Below are positions 10,148 to 21,870 of a DNA stretch of 64,000 bases, piece after piece (the stretch's first letter is position 1; the number at the start of each line of letters is the position of its first letter). Source of the DNA: Microplitis mediator (taxonomy: Eukaryota > Arthropoda > Insecta > Hymenoptera > Braconidae). A program made the translations under genes and the position numbers. The stretch is taken from NCBI RefSeq assembly GCF_029852145.1, contig NC_079979.1, positions 14,747,401 to 14,811,400 of the forward strand, written 5' to 3'. A model generated the notes under the pieces. It saw nothing but the letters and a program-made list of their open reading frames with translations. It made no database searches and was not told where the DNA came from.

Positions 10148-11371
10148 AGGTAAGAGACCCAGTTGTTGACGCTGGGCCAGTTTCTGGACTTTTCAACTTT
10201 TTTCTAACTTACTTAAAAAACTATAACTTTAATAAGAAAATCAATTTTTTTTAAATTTATTTTCATTTAATTAATTTATAGTCATTTATTCTGAGCCTAA
10301 TTAAGGACAATTTAAAAAACAGAAAATATTAACTGAATGAAAAAAAATATTTTAACCATAAGTGGCTGAGGAAGTCATTTTTTAAGTAGAGTCTAAACAG
10401 TTTACGTTAGGAGGTATGACGATTGAATCTGTGCACTAATTATCATGTAAGTAAAAAAATTAAACTAAAAATATATGGAAAGATTAATATTTAATTAAAA
10501 TTCATTTTAATCCATGCATAAAACATATTAAAATGAATTTTGTTGTTGAAATTTGAGGGTCAATAACTATTCTCAATTTTAAAAGTTATGATGGAGTTGT
10601 TGACCCTAAAATTCTAACTTTCTGCGAGCGAGATTATCTGTTTAATTACATATCTATAAAATGTACAAATAGCAATATTTATAGTTTTAAGAAAACATTT
10701 TCTACTACTTTTCAAAATACAGATAAATTAACATTTAATATGCATTTATATAAATAAAAGATAATATTTAGATGTTAAAAATACATTCTTGGAGTGATAA
10801 AATTATTGTAAAAATAATGTCAATTTCGATGATATTCAAATTGTTATGACTCTTTTAGTTAAATAATATTTTTCTTATGACAAAATTAATTTTTTTATTG
10901 TTTTTTTATTCAGGAGTTTAAAAAAAAGACAACGAGCTACGATGAAAAACAATTAGAACAGGCGCTGGTCAAAGTAACTTTAATTATTAATATTTTAAAT
11001 ATTGAAAAACTATGTTTTTGTTATAATAAATATTTTATTTATTTATCTAAATAATAATTTTAGTTTATTCAAACTTAGTAAATACTTCATAACATAACCA
11101 TGGCTTATGTAATTTGAGGGTCAGAAGCTAGGCCACTGTGAGGGTCAGAAACTGGATCTCAAAATGTCAATTTTTAAAACGTCAATTTAAATTATGAATT
11201 CAATTCAATTAATTATTTTACGCACGTGACATTATTTGACAAATCCTAAACTAGTCGATAAAATTATTGTTTTTCTCATTAAGTTAAATCTTACATTAAT
11301 TATAATTAATAATTATTATAGTATAACCTCAACCGGCACTCTAAAAAGGTCAGAAACTGGGCCCCTTACCT
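10148..11371. mobile_element. Degenerate pogo/Tc1-mariner-like element
   Basis: Inverted ends AGGTAAGAGACCCAGTTGTT (left) and AGGTAAGGGGCCCAGTTTCT (reverse complement of the right end) sit between TA dinucleotides (10146-10147 and 11372-11373), as expected for a TA target duplication. The interior is about 1.2 kb, AT-rich, and holds only a short coding remnant at 10914-10973. The motif GGGTCAGAAACTGG recurs inside it near 11110-11160. The TA target and the HTH remnant point to a pogo-like origin. An element with AGGTAAAAGCC ends at 42111-43499 looks related. Confidence 0.6.
10914..10973 (+). pseudogene. Remnant exon with a psq-type helix-turn-helix start
   Basis: After the acceptor TTTTTTATTCAG the plus strand reads EFKKKTTSYDEKQLEQALVK and then meets a possible GTAACT donor. 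The spacing of basic residues, SY, then (E/D)xxLxxAL resembles the start of psq/CENP-B-type DNA-binding domains found in pogo-like transposases. No other part of a transposase is present within the element, so this is a decayed fragment. Short length limits confidence. Confidence 0.4.
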
Positions 11372-12561
11372 TATTGTGATTTGATTCATTTATAATAACT
11401 TAAAATATTTTTGTACTTCTCGCAAATAATAACCATTAACATTAACATGAGTGGGAATGTAGTAGACATGAGACATTTTATGAATTTTAAATAAATAAAT
11501 TAAAAAATCTGGTTTTTGCGACGAGTCGACTATAGAGCACAACCTCTCCCGCTATCGCGTCCGAGGCGAGCAATAATGAAATTTAAGAAAATGCACGTAC
11601 GGATATTTTATTGATCTAAATACACATTTCCCAATTTTCGTTCTGCTTACTTATTCAAATATTTAAAAAATTCCCACCTGTCAGTTACATTCACACTTAT
11701 ATATTAACTATTAAATTTTTGGATTTCAGCCTAAAAATGACAGAAATTATGGCCAAACAATATTAATATTAATACATTTCATTATTTTGTCAATGAATAT
11801 TTGTATTATGAATACGTTTAATTAAACCAAAAATAAGAATAATCATAATTGATAGTTACCCGGAATAATATGTTGAAAAAAAATAAAGAACAATGTATGA
11901 ATCCAATAATTATTAAAAGATCAAGTGCACTCATCACAAATATTTGCAGATAATTTATAATAATTTGCAGTAAATATTGTAATTTATAATTTACTCGATT
12001 TATTATTTAATTAATAAGAATTATATTTGAATTAAAAAAGAAATCTATTATTTGTTGACAAACATGAACATGTGTGAACGTGTCACCATGTTTTTTTTAA
12101 CCTGCAAAAATTTGAATTACAAAAGCTAAAAAATTAATTGTCATGGTTAATGGCAGTTATTTAATTACCATATCTTAATCACAATTATCAAATGCAATTA
12201 AATTATTTGCTGATAAATAAATAAAATTACTTATTAAAAAACTTAATTACAAATTGTACGAGTTTTAAATGTGCTCGCTCTTCTCGGTTGTAGAAATTTT
12301 GTCCTAAACGATTAGCTAGTACTTATCATATGAAAAGTAAAAAATTCTTTGATTTTATAATCTTATACGATAATTATAGTTTGAAAGAACCGAACATGTT
12401 TAAATGATAAATTGATAAGAAGTTATAAGTATTTCGGATTTGGATACAGTATTATCAAGTCATATGACTGGTGTGTGATGACACAACCATGATGCCAACT
12501 GATATACAACGGTAAATATAAACTGTATTGTTTATTTATTGTAATAAAGCTCAGTTTTTTT

Positions 12562-12775
12562 GATGAGTGTAAATGTAGCAGACATCAGACAAATTAAAAA
12601 TTATTAATAAATAGACTAAATAATTAATAAAATAAAATTTAAAAAAAATGCGCATTTAAAAAATTTAAAAATTAATAAGTGCATTTTTTATAAATATTAT
12701 TTTTTAAATTATTTACTCTATTTATTTATACTTTTAAATTTGTCTGATGTCTGCTACATTCACTCTTATACTACA
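12562..12775. mobile_element. MITE-A copy between MBTPS2 and MED21
   Basis: About 214 bp. The left end GAGTGTAAATGTAGCAGACA is matched on the right by TGTCTGATGTCTGCTACATT, running to CACTCTTATA. The interior palindrome contains the pair GCGCATTTAAAAAATT and TTAATAAGTGCATTTTTT, as in the copies at 2287 and 23657. Confidence 0.75.
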
Positions 12776-12779
12776 ATAC

Positions 12780-13290
12780 TGTATTTCAATTTAAACGTAA
12801 CGAAAGATCTAGACTACTACTGCCGTTGTCGATGATACTGACTGCCGCTATTGGACCGCCAGTTGATACAAAACAATCGATTTTTTGCGATTCTCTCACC
12901 CCCACTTTAGCAAAAACAAACGTTGAATACAAGACGCGCAGCAGCGCCAACTTGGCGCGAAATTTCAAAATTGAAATTTAATAATTACATTAAAATTTAT
13001 TTGTGTCAATAATTATATTAATTAGACTAAAAAGTATACTCGAAAATTTTTATTTTCCTCAATAATTTATTAATTATTCTTATTACTTGCGCGGTAAATT
13101 TGAATATTTAAAAAATAAATTATTAAAAATAGAAAAATTGAAATTCGTAAATCAAAATAAAATTGAGGCAGATTACAATAGAAATATTTAAAATGTAAAA
13201 AAAAAAAAACTCGCAAGTATTTCGCGCAAAAATCGTGCTGCACTTGCACGGTCTGCTGCTAAGCTGTAGCTGCTCGCAGCGCATGAGAAT
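12780..13290. other. GC-richer patches in otherwise AT-rich spacer
   Basis: Two short patches, 12800-12965 and 13215-13290, are clearly richer in GC and CpG than the surroundings and contain GCGCAGCAGCGCC and TGCTGCTAAGCTGTAGCTGC. The first carries a 60-codon minus-strand ORF with no recognisable similarity. They could be untranslated first exons or promoters, for example a distant MBTPS2 5' end, but nothing proves this. Confidence 0.25.
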
Positions 13291-13444
13291 GCCCTTGAAA
13301 AAAAAATTCTTTTTAGATGTTTGCTACTTTCAGAAACCAATATCGTCCATAAACCCAATTACCATTTTTTTTCAACGATCAGTCTGCATTTTTCAAAATT
13401 TATTTAATGAATTTAAAAATTTAAACTCATACATATTTTATTAT

Positions 13445-13642
13445 GATACTGAAGTCAGCTGGCGTCTAATAATTTTTGGATTTTTTTTAAAACAATAAAT
13501 AGTAAAAAAAAAAATATTTTGAAAAATTGCACTTGTAGTTTTTTTAATTTTCTACATGTGCATTAAAAAAAAATTTTTTTTTTAATTTATTTGTTGAAAA
13601 AAAAAATCCGAAAGTTTGTGATTGTCTGCTAACTTCAGGATC
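13445..13642. mobile_element. MITE-B copy
   Basis: Ends GATACTGAAGTCAGCTGGCG and, inverted, GATCCTGAAGTTAGCAGAC. The interior pairs TGCACTTGTAGTTTTTTTAA with an inverted match through ATTTTCTACATGTGCA. Other copies or parts lie at 22771-22887, 24901-25445, 37480-37585, 39771-39969, about 58800-58880, about 59658-59790 and 61535-61585. Confidence 0.7.
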
Positions 13643-13910
13643 GTATTTTATTTCATCTCGACGATTTATTGAAAATCTCTACCACGTGGTAATTCATCAC
13701 AACTCACATTCAATGCTGCCACTCGCCGCAATAATTCATTTATTATTATTATCATTATCATATTTATCCCATCATAACCTTACAAATAAGAGACTAAAAA
13801 ATACACTAACAAGTGTTGGATAAATCAAGGTGACAGTAAAATTAAAAATTCAATAACAATATAAACAAATAATTGTATCAATTTTTTTAATAACAAACTT
13901 ATAATAAAAG

Positions 13911-14554
13911 ATGGCGGATCGTTTGACACAATTGCAAGATACAATAAATCAGGTAAGATTAAAAATTTATCAGTAACCATAACTATAACCTACACTACAT
14001 AAATAAATATAATTTTTTATATATTTTATCTGTAGCAAGCAGAACACTTTTGTAACAGCGTAGGAATTCTCCAGCAGTACTCGACGCCAAGTAAATTCCC
14101 TGGTTTTGATCGAATAGGAACACCCCAGCCCCATCAACCACAAGAAGACTACGCAGCTCTGTTTGCTACCCTGATAGCAAGATGTGCAAAGGACATTGAC
14201 ACGCTGATAGAAAGTCTACCCAGTGAGGAATCTTCTCACGAGCTCCAGATTGCCAGCCTCAGTCGCCTAGAGCAAGAGAATCTGGAGGCCGGAGAGCAGT
14301 TGGAGGAAGTGGTGCGCCAAGGTGAAGCTCTATTACAACGTATTCAAGCTGCACTTCAGGATATTGCTCAAAGTCAGCTAGACATGCAAAATCCAATAGC
14401 ACCAGCCACGACTTCATCATCATTAAATACAAATTTAAATGTCACACAACAATTTCAAGATACTTTTAGTGTTAATTCTGTTTCTGGTAGCAGTAACACT
14501 AATTCACATTCAACTCTCGCACCTGATCAATCATCAGCTACAATCAATCAATAA
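13911..14554 (+). CDS. MED21: Mediator of RNA polymerase II transcription subunit 21
   Basis: Middle-module Mediator subunit (SRB7) that forms a coiled-coil pair with MED7 and helps join Mediator to RNA polymerase II in the nucleus. Two exons, 13911-13952 and 14036-14554, phase 0, 186 residues. The N-terminus MADRLTQLQDTINQ and QAEHFCNSVGILQQY match the family start. EDYAALFATLIARCAKDID, IESLPSEES and LLQRIQAALQDIAQSQLDMQ cover the helical core and coiled coil. Human MED21 is 144 residues. The extra length is a Ser/Thr/Asn-rich tail of about 45 residues after LDMQN, which is low complexity and unlike the vertebrate tail. The small first exon encodes only 14 residues. The start at 13911 follows TAATAAAAG and matches the family start exactly. 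Confidence 0.96.
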
Positions 14555-14571
14555 ATCATTTAAGTTCAATG

Positions 14572-15210
14572 CACTGTAAAAAATCGGGAGTGAATTTGGA
14601 TTTTATTTTATTTTGCATTCACTTTGATTCGGAGTTCCGGAGTTTTAAAAAAAATTACTCCGCAAATGGAGTAAATAAGGAGTTTATTTTGGCAGGGTTA
14701 CAATTCTACTCACAGGAAGTAGTTACAAGTCTACTCACTCACAACTTTACTCAGCCTCAATTCTAATCAGGTTTAACTCTACTGTTATATCTTTACTCAG
14801 CTACAACTCAACTCACGTATTTTAGCCTATCGATAAAATAGCAATTCTTTGTGAGTAGAGTTGTAGCTGAGTAAAAATTTAACTGAGTAGAATTGAGGCT
14901 GAGTAAAGTTGTAAATGAGTAGACTTGTAGCTGAGTAAAAAACTGTGAGTAGAGTTGAGGCTGAGTAAAGTTGTGAGTAGAGCTGTAGTTACTTCCCTTG
15001 AGTAGAGATGTTATGAGTAGAATTGTAACACTGTCATTTCGGAGTGATCTGCATTTTATTTAAATCCGCATTCACTCCGATTTAGTTTTAATATTAAAAT
15101 AAATTTCCTGTAGGAGTGAATTTGACTCCAAAAGGATTAAATAAATACAGTCATGAGCTCCGAATTCACTCCGGATTTAATGCGCATTCACTTCGAAAAT
15201 ATTTTAGTAT
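14572..15210. mobile_element. Repeat with CACTGTAAAAAATCGGGAGT end, interrupted by a second element
   Basis: The outer family has repeated phrases such as CGGAGTGAATTTGGATTTTA, ATTCACTCCGATTT and TTTGGAGTAAATAAGG in both directions. A shorter relative lies at 35803-36076. The interior is split by the element 14693-15033. It begins right after the MED21 stop and probably supplies part of its 3' UTR. Exact right border uncertain. Confidence 0.6.
14693..15033. mobile_element. 341 bp TIR element filled with GAGTAGAGTTGTAGCTGAGTAAA-like units
   Basis: Inverted ends CAGGGTTACAATTCTACTCA and CAGTGTTACAATTCTACTCA differ at one base of 20. The inside is a degenerate array of TACTCAGC, TCTACTCAC and their reverse complements (the unit is about GAGTAGAGTTGTAGCTGAGT). 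The left half is one orientation and the right half the other, with an AT-rich centre near 14825-14845. No coding potential. Confidence 0.75.
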
Positions 15211-15300
15211 GTAAATAAAAATAATATCTTGAGCATTGAAATTAAATATTTCTAATATCATACATCTTGTTATATTATTTACTAATTATTTATTTTTATT

Positions 15301-15310
15301 TATATTTATA

Positions 15311-15341
<31 letters not shown>
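15301..15341. repeat. (TA)n microsatellite
   Basis: About 40 bp of nearly pure TA dinucleotides with a TG interruption, located between MED21 and the 3' end of SETD1. Confidence 0.9.
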
Positions 15342-15676
15342 TTTTTTTATGAAAGGATAAAGGATCCTCTGTTATAATTAAATTAATTCGTCACTTAGCA
15401 TTTTCAAAATTGCATTTTTAAAAAATGTTTACATAGGGGTTTTTATTTACAAAAATATGAGTTGGGATGTACGATTAATTAGGGGAATATGATTGATGAC
15501 GATTGTGATTGATAATGATGTTACTGATGACGACAACGATAATTATGATAATGATTTAGAGCAAGAGTTAATAGAAATACAGTTGAGAGTTGTGGAAGTG
15601 ATGATGAGCGATCATCATTCAAAGCACAATAACAAGTCTTGTAAAATATTTTTTTTTTTGCTTGACATCTTGCTCT

Positions 15677-18600
15677 CTAGTTAAGAGTACCACGACACTG
15701 AGGTGCGCCACACAAACAAGGAATTTTGTCTTCCTCCAGTGGGAACTTGTAATCGTATGTTATCTCTTCGTTAACACCAATCGGCTGTTTACTGTAGATT
15801 ACTATTTTCTTTTGACTCTCTATCGTTATTACTTTAGCATAACAATTCGGCTAAAATAATAAAAACATTTATTATATAGTATATTGTGTGACAAGGGATG
15901 AAATAAAACGACTTCAGACCAGGGTGAAGACTGACATCACCCGCAGTCTGAAATCGTCTTTCATCCTGAGTTACACACAAAATTTTTCATGATTACCTGC
16001 ATTGGAACTTAAAGTTTCAGTGTCAGCAGCCAGTCAGAAACAAGTTAATTTAAAACCAATGGTAGGATCAACTATCAGCGTAAGCGTAAATTGTCATTTG
16101 TAGTCTATATTATTAAGAGAATAAGGAAAATTTTGTTCCCGGCATATCTATATGATAGAATTAGTTAATGTTATTGAAATTGGTGTCATTAGATAGGTCT
16201 TGACTTAAATTTGTGCCTTTTCATAGTTCAAACTCTTTTTAATTGCCAAGTATTTAGATAAATAGATTTATCTATATCATTTGAATCACATTTAAATTAT
16301 GCGAGAAATAAGACGATCGTATTTATTTTCTTTAAATAAATTAATACTTTAATTATTCTGTCACTAAATATGAGTGAATGTCACTAAATATATAGCTATA
16401 TTATTTATATCGCGTTACTTATTCCAAAATGACAGATTTTTATGCTCCCTTTTGGTTTTAGGAAGCTTCTCAAAGCCAAAAAAGTGTGGATAGAAAAAAA
16501 AAGGATTCATTGACACAAAAAATCTTTACTCCCCTAAAGAAAATTTTTACTTACCCCAAGAAATTTTTTGCATTGTGAATTGAAAACAACAATTTATTTA
16601 GAACTAAAAAAAATTACTTGGTGCAAGGAATTATTTCTTGACCAAAAAATCTTTTCTCGCTCCAAGACAATTTTTGTATTTAATTGTTAATGCATAAAAT
16701 TTCTTGGTGCAAATTAAAATTTTGTTGCGGCAAGAAATCCTTTTTTTTCTGCGTATTTTATAAATTTAGTAGTGATATTTGGGCAGTCACGTAGTGGCTG
16801 CAGGTTGCTCGTTTTTATACAACTTAATCACAGTCAGAACTGTCATTTACGTAAATACAATTACTGTTAAACAAATGACAAGTATCAGAGTTTAAATTGC
16901 GAATGTCTTCAGTCAGCGCGCAGAGACATTATTTGTTTCTTTCCACGGGATGAAACACTAGTATTTTACACACCTAGGGAGAAAAGTAGGACATTCCAAC
17001 CCGCGTGTATAATTGCCCGGTAGCAAACACTCGGGTTGGGACGTCCGACCTTCTTCCGTGGTGTATAAACTTTTTTTCACCAGATCTGTACTTGAAAGTT
17101 TAAATTTTTGCCTCTGTTTATTGGAAGAATGGCGCATGCGCTAATTTTTATTTGTTCTCTCATAAAAGAAAAGAACGACTTTCTTCCCTTTAAACAGGGC
17201 AGGAATTTAAACTTTCGGTGCAGGTGTAGTGAAGAAATGTTTCTGCCGCCGACTGAAGTCATTCGCAATTCACGCATACGCTAATATTAATTCACGGCAT
17301 TGGACTGAAATGATCTTCTTTCGACTGGCTGTGGACACTGAAACTTTCGATGCTGGTATCGTGAAAAATAAATTAATGAGTAAATAAGTTATTGTAAAAT
17401 AAATAATTACATTGCAACTGTGATTTATAAATCGCGCTAAATTTCCACACTTTGTTGCATCAATAATTGTGTCTAGATCAATACGAAATAGATATGAGCT
17501 TCCAATGCCAGTCGCCTCGTACTGAGATTCGCGAAAATCAGCAACAATAGGTCTTATCATTTGCCCAACATACTCTATCACCATCTCATCAGCAGCTATC
17601 GGCTCCATTGCAAAGAGACCCCAGTCGTGAATACCAGACTTAGCAAACTTGAGTTGTTTCTTACGGAACTGAAATTTAAAAAAAGCAATAAAAGATTTCT
17701 TAGAGCAAGAACAATATTGATAATCATAAAATATACCTTCAGTTGATTGAACTTGAGTAGATCACTGTCAGTATCAATACCAAAGGCAGTTAGTAAGCGA
17801 CGTTGATTGCTGCGCGCTTCTCGTGACAGAGCTTGCATTTTACCCGAAAGAGCTTTGGTATTTATTTTAGGTCCATTGGCCATACCTTCACCGCTGGCAT
17901 AAACGCTTGTATTCAACTCAACGTCATTAGAACGCTGTATACTCTGAGCGTAGTGATGCTTGTGTTTAGCTTTTTCACGCACATCAACTTTGTAGTAGCC
18001 CTCAGTCCTCGCGCTTCCTGTCGCGTGTAGTCTTATCTCGTCCCGCTTTCTTCTCTTAGGCGGGTTAGGAATATCCGTTGCAGGATGATCCACCCAGTGG
18101 GTATCATTGAGCCAGTAGCCCTGAGTGTCATCAGCAAGAAGTGCTTCGTAGCTGCGACGCAGGTACTCGATATCTTCGTGGTCTATTCCGCGAGTAAGGA
18201 ACTCGTAGAGAACGCCCATCTCTGCCATGATGTCACGTTCTTTGTAAGTGACTGGTGGAGCTTCTGGGAATTTTCTCGGTACCCTTCCGTAGGTAAACTC
18301 ATTGATGTTTTCTTTTTCACGTTCATGATTTTTGTGAACGGCTAATTTCGTGTGCTTATTGTACTTCCTCTTCTCGGTGGGCTCTCTTGCTGGCTCGGTC
18401 TTTACTGGTTTAGGTTTCGCTGGCGACAGTGTAAGTGCTGGTGATGGTTGCGGCTGTGGTTTAACTTTAGCAGCTGGATGTGCGGGTGCTGCTGAAGGTG
18501 GAGCCGTCGGAGGTTCAACGGTCGCTGGTGGAAGAGAGTATGAATGTTCCATAAATACTTGGGATACTTGAGAACCAGAGTTACTGCTCGGACTGCGTTG

Positions 18601-21600
18601 ACCGTTCAATCGTAATTCTGACTCAGCTTGATACCTCAATCTACGTATCTCCAAACTTTCTTCTTCAGAATCAGTCGTTGGTATTTCGCTAAACATTTCT
18701 ATTTTTTCAGACTCGGGAATAATTGGGTCATTGTTGATGTATTTCGTGGACATGTCTTCAATAGCTCTGATGATATTCGGTTGGATAGGACCTGGACTTT
18801 TGTGTCTGATGATATTGTCTTGCCCGGCGAGAGTCATCAATGCTTCTGCTGCTGAATTCTCCATTTTCTGTATATCTCTAGGCTCATCTTTGACTGACAG
18901 TACGGGAGCTTCCGATGTTTGTAATGCGACTTCCGGCAGACTTGGCCATTCTCGTTTCGGACTCATTCGGACTGGAGTAGTCGGGAGACTTGCCTCGTTA
19001 TTCATCTGCGGGAAGTCCGTGGTAAGATCGTCAAGGTCAATATCAGGAATCGGCGTTTCACGACCACGTGGTGTTGGACAATTCAATGACCTCTGTATCG
19101 CGAGTTCCATTAAAATTTCCGGGTCTTCACTGTTGCATGCCAGCGGCCGGTGGTCGGATAGTCTGCTGTCTGACTCGGCTTCTGCTTCATCGTCAGAACT
19201 GTCGCTAGAACTACTCGAGTCGCTGCTGCTACTGGAGCCTGAGCTTGCAGTGGAAGTAGAACTAGAAATAGACGAGGCACTGGTCGGCAGAGTTGTAGGT
19301 CTTTTGGGTTTCGAAGTTGAAACTGTTGAAAAATCTAAATCACTATCGCTATCAATCAGCTCAGTATCCATACGATCTGACTGACGGCTGTCTTCGTCTT
19401 GCGGCGGCGGACTTGGTGCCTTGACTTTACGTCTAAATGACGGCATTTTCGGGATACTTGCCCGTATACCAAGACCACTAATGCTGTCGTAATTAAATCC
19501 AAGTGGTGTTGCTTGTTCCAAAAATGACGTGAGTGGTTTTGCTGGTTCCTCCTTTACTGCGTTGTTAGCAGTCGTCGTATCACCACTCGTGTCTCTCTTC
19601 TCATTCTTCTTCTCATCCCACCAGACCTCAAACTGTTTGAATGCCGTATTCTCGACCATCTTTTTGTTGAAATCCCTCTTCAATATTTGCTTCAACTCAT
19701 TCACCACACGGTCGAGCACGCCATTTATCGTCGGTCCTTGAGGATTGTCTTTAGTGATGTTATGATTAGCCATCGCCAGTCTCGAATGAAAGTTTGGATA
19801 ATAATTCGCACCCTGGGATCCAACACCACCGGGCATCGATGACGAGGAATGATACTGACTTGGCATATAGGGTGTACCATACGGGTACGGATATTGCGCA
19901 GGTCTTGGCCAATTGTACATATCATTAGACGGCGGATAGTGTGCAAGATGACCAGGATAATGACCCCCAGGATACAAATGATTTGGTGGTTCTGCTTGAG
20001 CTATAACTTCTTCTATTTTTTCATCACCCGAACTAAGCGAACTGAGTGACATACGATCGTCATCAGGCGGTGGTGGGGGTGGAGGATCTTTAGGTGGTTC
20101 CGGTTCAGCATCAATTGCAGCTGGACTGTAACTACCCAGCAGAGCTTCATCTTCACTTGAACTTATGACACTACCAAGATCTTCATCAACGGAAAATTGG
20201 TTGATGTTATTTTCATGTGGTTTCCTACGTTCTTTAGTGCGCTCAGTCTTTTTGTCAAAACACGTTTTGTAAACCTCTTCGGAGACGAACGGACTCGGTG
20301 GATTTGACAGCATTTCTTCCTCAGCTTTATGTGATTTTTTTTCATCCTCCGAGTCACTGCCGAATTGCAAAAACGGCGGGGCCATTCCACCCGCTTTATC
20401 TTTCAGCAGCATCGCAATTCTCGTGTCTAAATCAAGAGTCTTGCGTGATTCTTCTGGGGAATCACGTGGTGTTGTTTTGGGTGTAGATGACTGGCTTTCT
20501 TTTTCTTTTTTCGACTGGTGTGAGGCTGCTTTTGTGCTCGTGAGCTTTGAAGACGACGGTGGTAGAGTGGTTTCAACTGTTCCAGGCGGTGGGACATGTG
20601 ACGGCCACATTGTCGGCGGTGGATAGCTAGCAGAGTTACCTGGCCACCAAACTCCAGCAGCCGGCTGAATTGGCGGCGTAGGCATCGTCGGCGCTGGGGG
20701 AGGAAGTGGCGGTGGACCTGCTGGTATTCCTGGCACATAACCACTGGGCTGATGATGATAACCCGAGTAATAGTAATCATAACTAGCTGGCGTCGAACTC
20801 TGTGAATATGTACTCGAATAATTCATGTCACTTGGTGTCGTACCGTAGCCCATATCACTGCTAGTGCTACCACCGGGTGTCGGATAGTCTCGATACTTTC
20901 CGAACCGGGAATTTTCAATGTACGTACCGTCATTAGTTCTACTTTTATCTAAGCTAGTATTTTTTTTGCTCCTATAGTCATCACGTTCTTCGGGCAGTTT
21001 ATCAATCGGCGTCTGCTTTTCCGGTTCAACTTCAACTTTAACATCTTTTTCCACTTTTTTCTCTGGTTTTTTTTCCGTTGTTAATTCAGCATAAATTTTT
21101 TTACACTCTTCACCAAATGCATCCAAAAAAACCCGCAAAACTTTACCCATCACAGACGTATTATTTAATTTTTCAACACAACCCTTCGAAGCCTTTGTTG
21201 TTTCAAAAACAACACGTGCAATACCAAGATGTCTATTTGTTATCGGATGGTAATAAATAGTCAGTTCTTCAATAACACCAAATTTTTGTACCATGTCACC
21301 CAAAAATGTACGGTCAATATTGTCATTAAGATGACAAAACGTCACTTCAAGAGGCGGTGGTTCGCCGCAATAATTAGCATCTATTTTAAAACGCGGTACT
21401 GGTAAATCTAATTGCTCTAAACGCGTCCATATCCGCGTCAACTGCGATCTAGGATCACGTGGCTGTACAACCGGACAAGTCGGGTCACCAGGTATCACAC
21501 CGTCATATCTATACAATTTTTGCGCACCTTTCACAAGAAATGGGTCAGTTATCAATTTATAATTTCGTAATTTCTGCTGCGGCGGAGGTAATTGTTGTCC

Positions 21601-21870
21601 TCCAGGTCCAACCGACGGCGGTACCACCGGTGACTCCCTGGCATGAGAGGCATGACCATGAGCGTATTTTTGCTGCTGGATAATCCCACCCTGTGGTGTC
21701 GTCTGTCCAATACTTTGGTTCGAAGACGACGAGGACGAAGACCCATGATGTGGATGCGGATGATGGTGGTGATGATGATGCGGATGCGGATGGTGATGAT
21801 GATGATGGTGATGATGTGGATGTGCATGGGAATGATTATGCCCATGTCCATGTCTCTCCATACCGTTCAT
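15677..21870 (-). CDS. SETD1: Histone-lysine N-methyltransferase SETD1 (COMPASS H3K4 methyltransferase)
   Basis: Catalytic subunit of the Set1/COMPASS complex, which trimethylates histone H3 lysine 4 at active promoters. Three coding exons: 21870-17737 (1378 codons), 17668-17411 (86) and 15850-15677 (57 plus stop), phase 0, 1521 residues. An in-frame TGA lies just upstream of the ATG at 21870. Order of parts: His-rich N-terminus (residues 7-43, runs of up to nine His); RRM about 175-255 (LEVTFCHLNDN, HLGIARVVFETT); long Pro/Ser/acidic linker; Win motif GSARTEGYY (Arg 1288, WDR5 contact); N-SET; SET with EYVGQMIRP, GSSYLFRIDLDTIIDATKCG, RFINHSCN|PNCYAKV and EEITYDYKFPLE; post-SET CLCGAPQCRGTLN. 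Cofactor-binding NHSC and the catalytic-site Tyr are intact. The last intron (17410-15851) splits the NHSCNPNC motif and holds a Helitron-like repeat. A 5' UTR acceptor is likely near 21922. The match to SETD1A/B is near-complete in the SET region. Confidence 0.97.
16104..16811 (+). mobile_element. Helitron-like repeat, copy A (SETD1 last intron)
   Basis: 708 bp beginning TCTATATTATTAAGAGAATA and ending GCAGGTTGCTCG, followed by T. About 10 bp before the end is a hairpin, GCAGTCACGTAGTGGCTGC. The TC start, subterminal 3' hairpin, T after the end and lack of inverted ends fit a non-autonomous Helitron. The final bases are not the usual CTRR, so I call it Helitron-like. Copies B (22888-23595) and C (42626-43330) are very similar along their length. 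Confidence 0.7.
16812..17400. other. Repeat-like remainder of the SETD1 last intron
   Basis: This part of the intron holds phrases that recur in diverged form, for example CAGTCAGCGCGCAGAGACAT near 16910, and the pair AAAGTTTAAATT with inverted GAATTTAAACTTTC around 17095-17215, so the 17090-17225 stretch is palindromic. I see no exon here. A minus-strand ORF over it is intronic read-through from the preceding SET exon. Confidence 0.4.

Noticed and set aside
18731..19384. 217-residue plus-strand ORF
   Set aside because: It is the antisense of the SETD1 Ser/acidic linker; codon-biased serine runs leave the opposite strand open. No splice or domain support.
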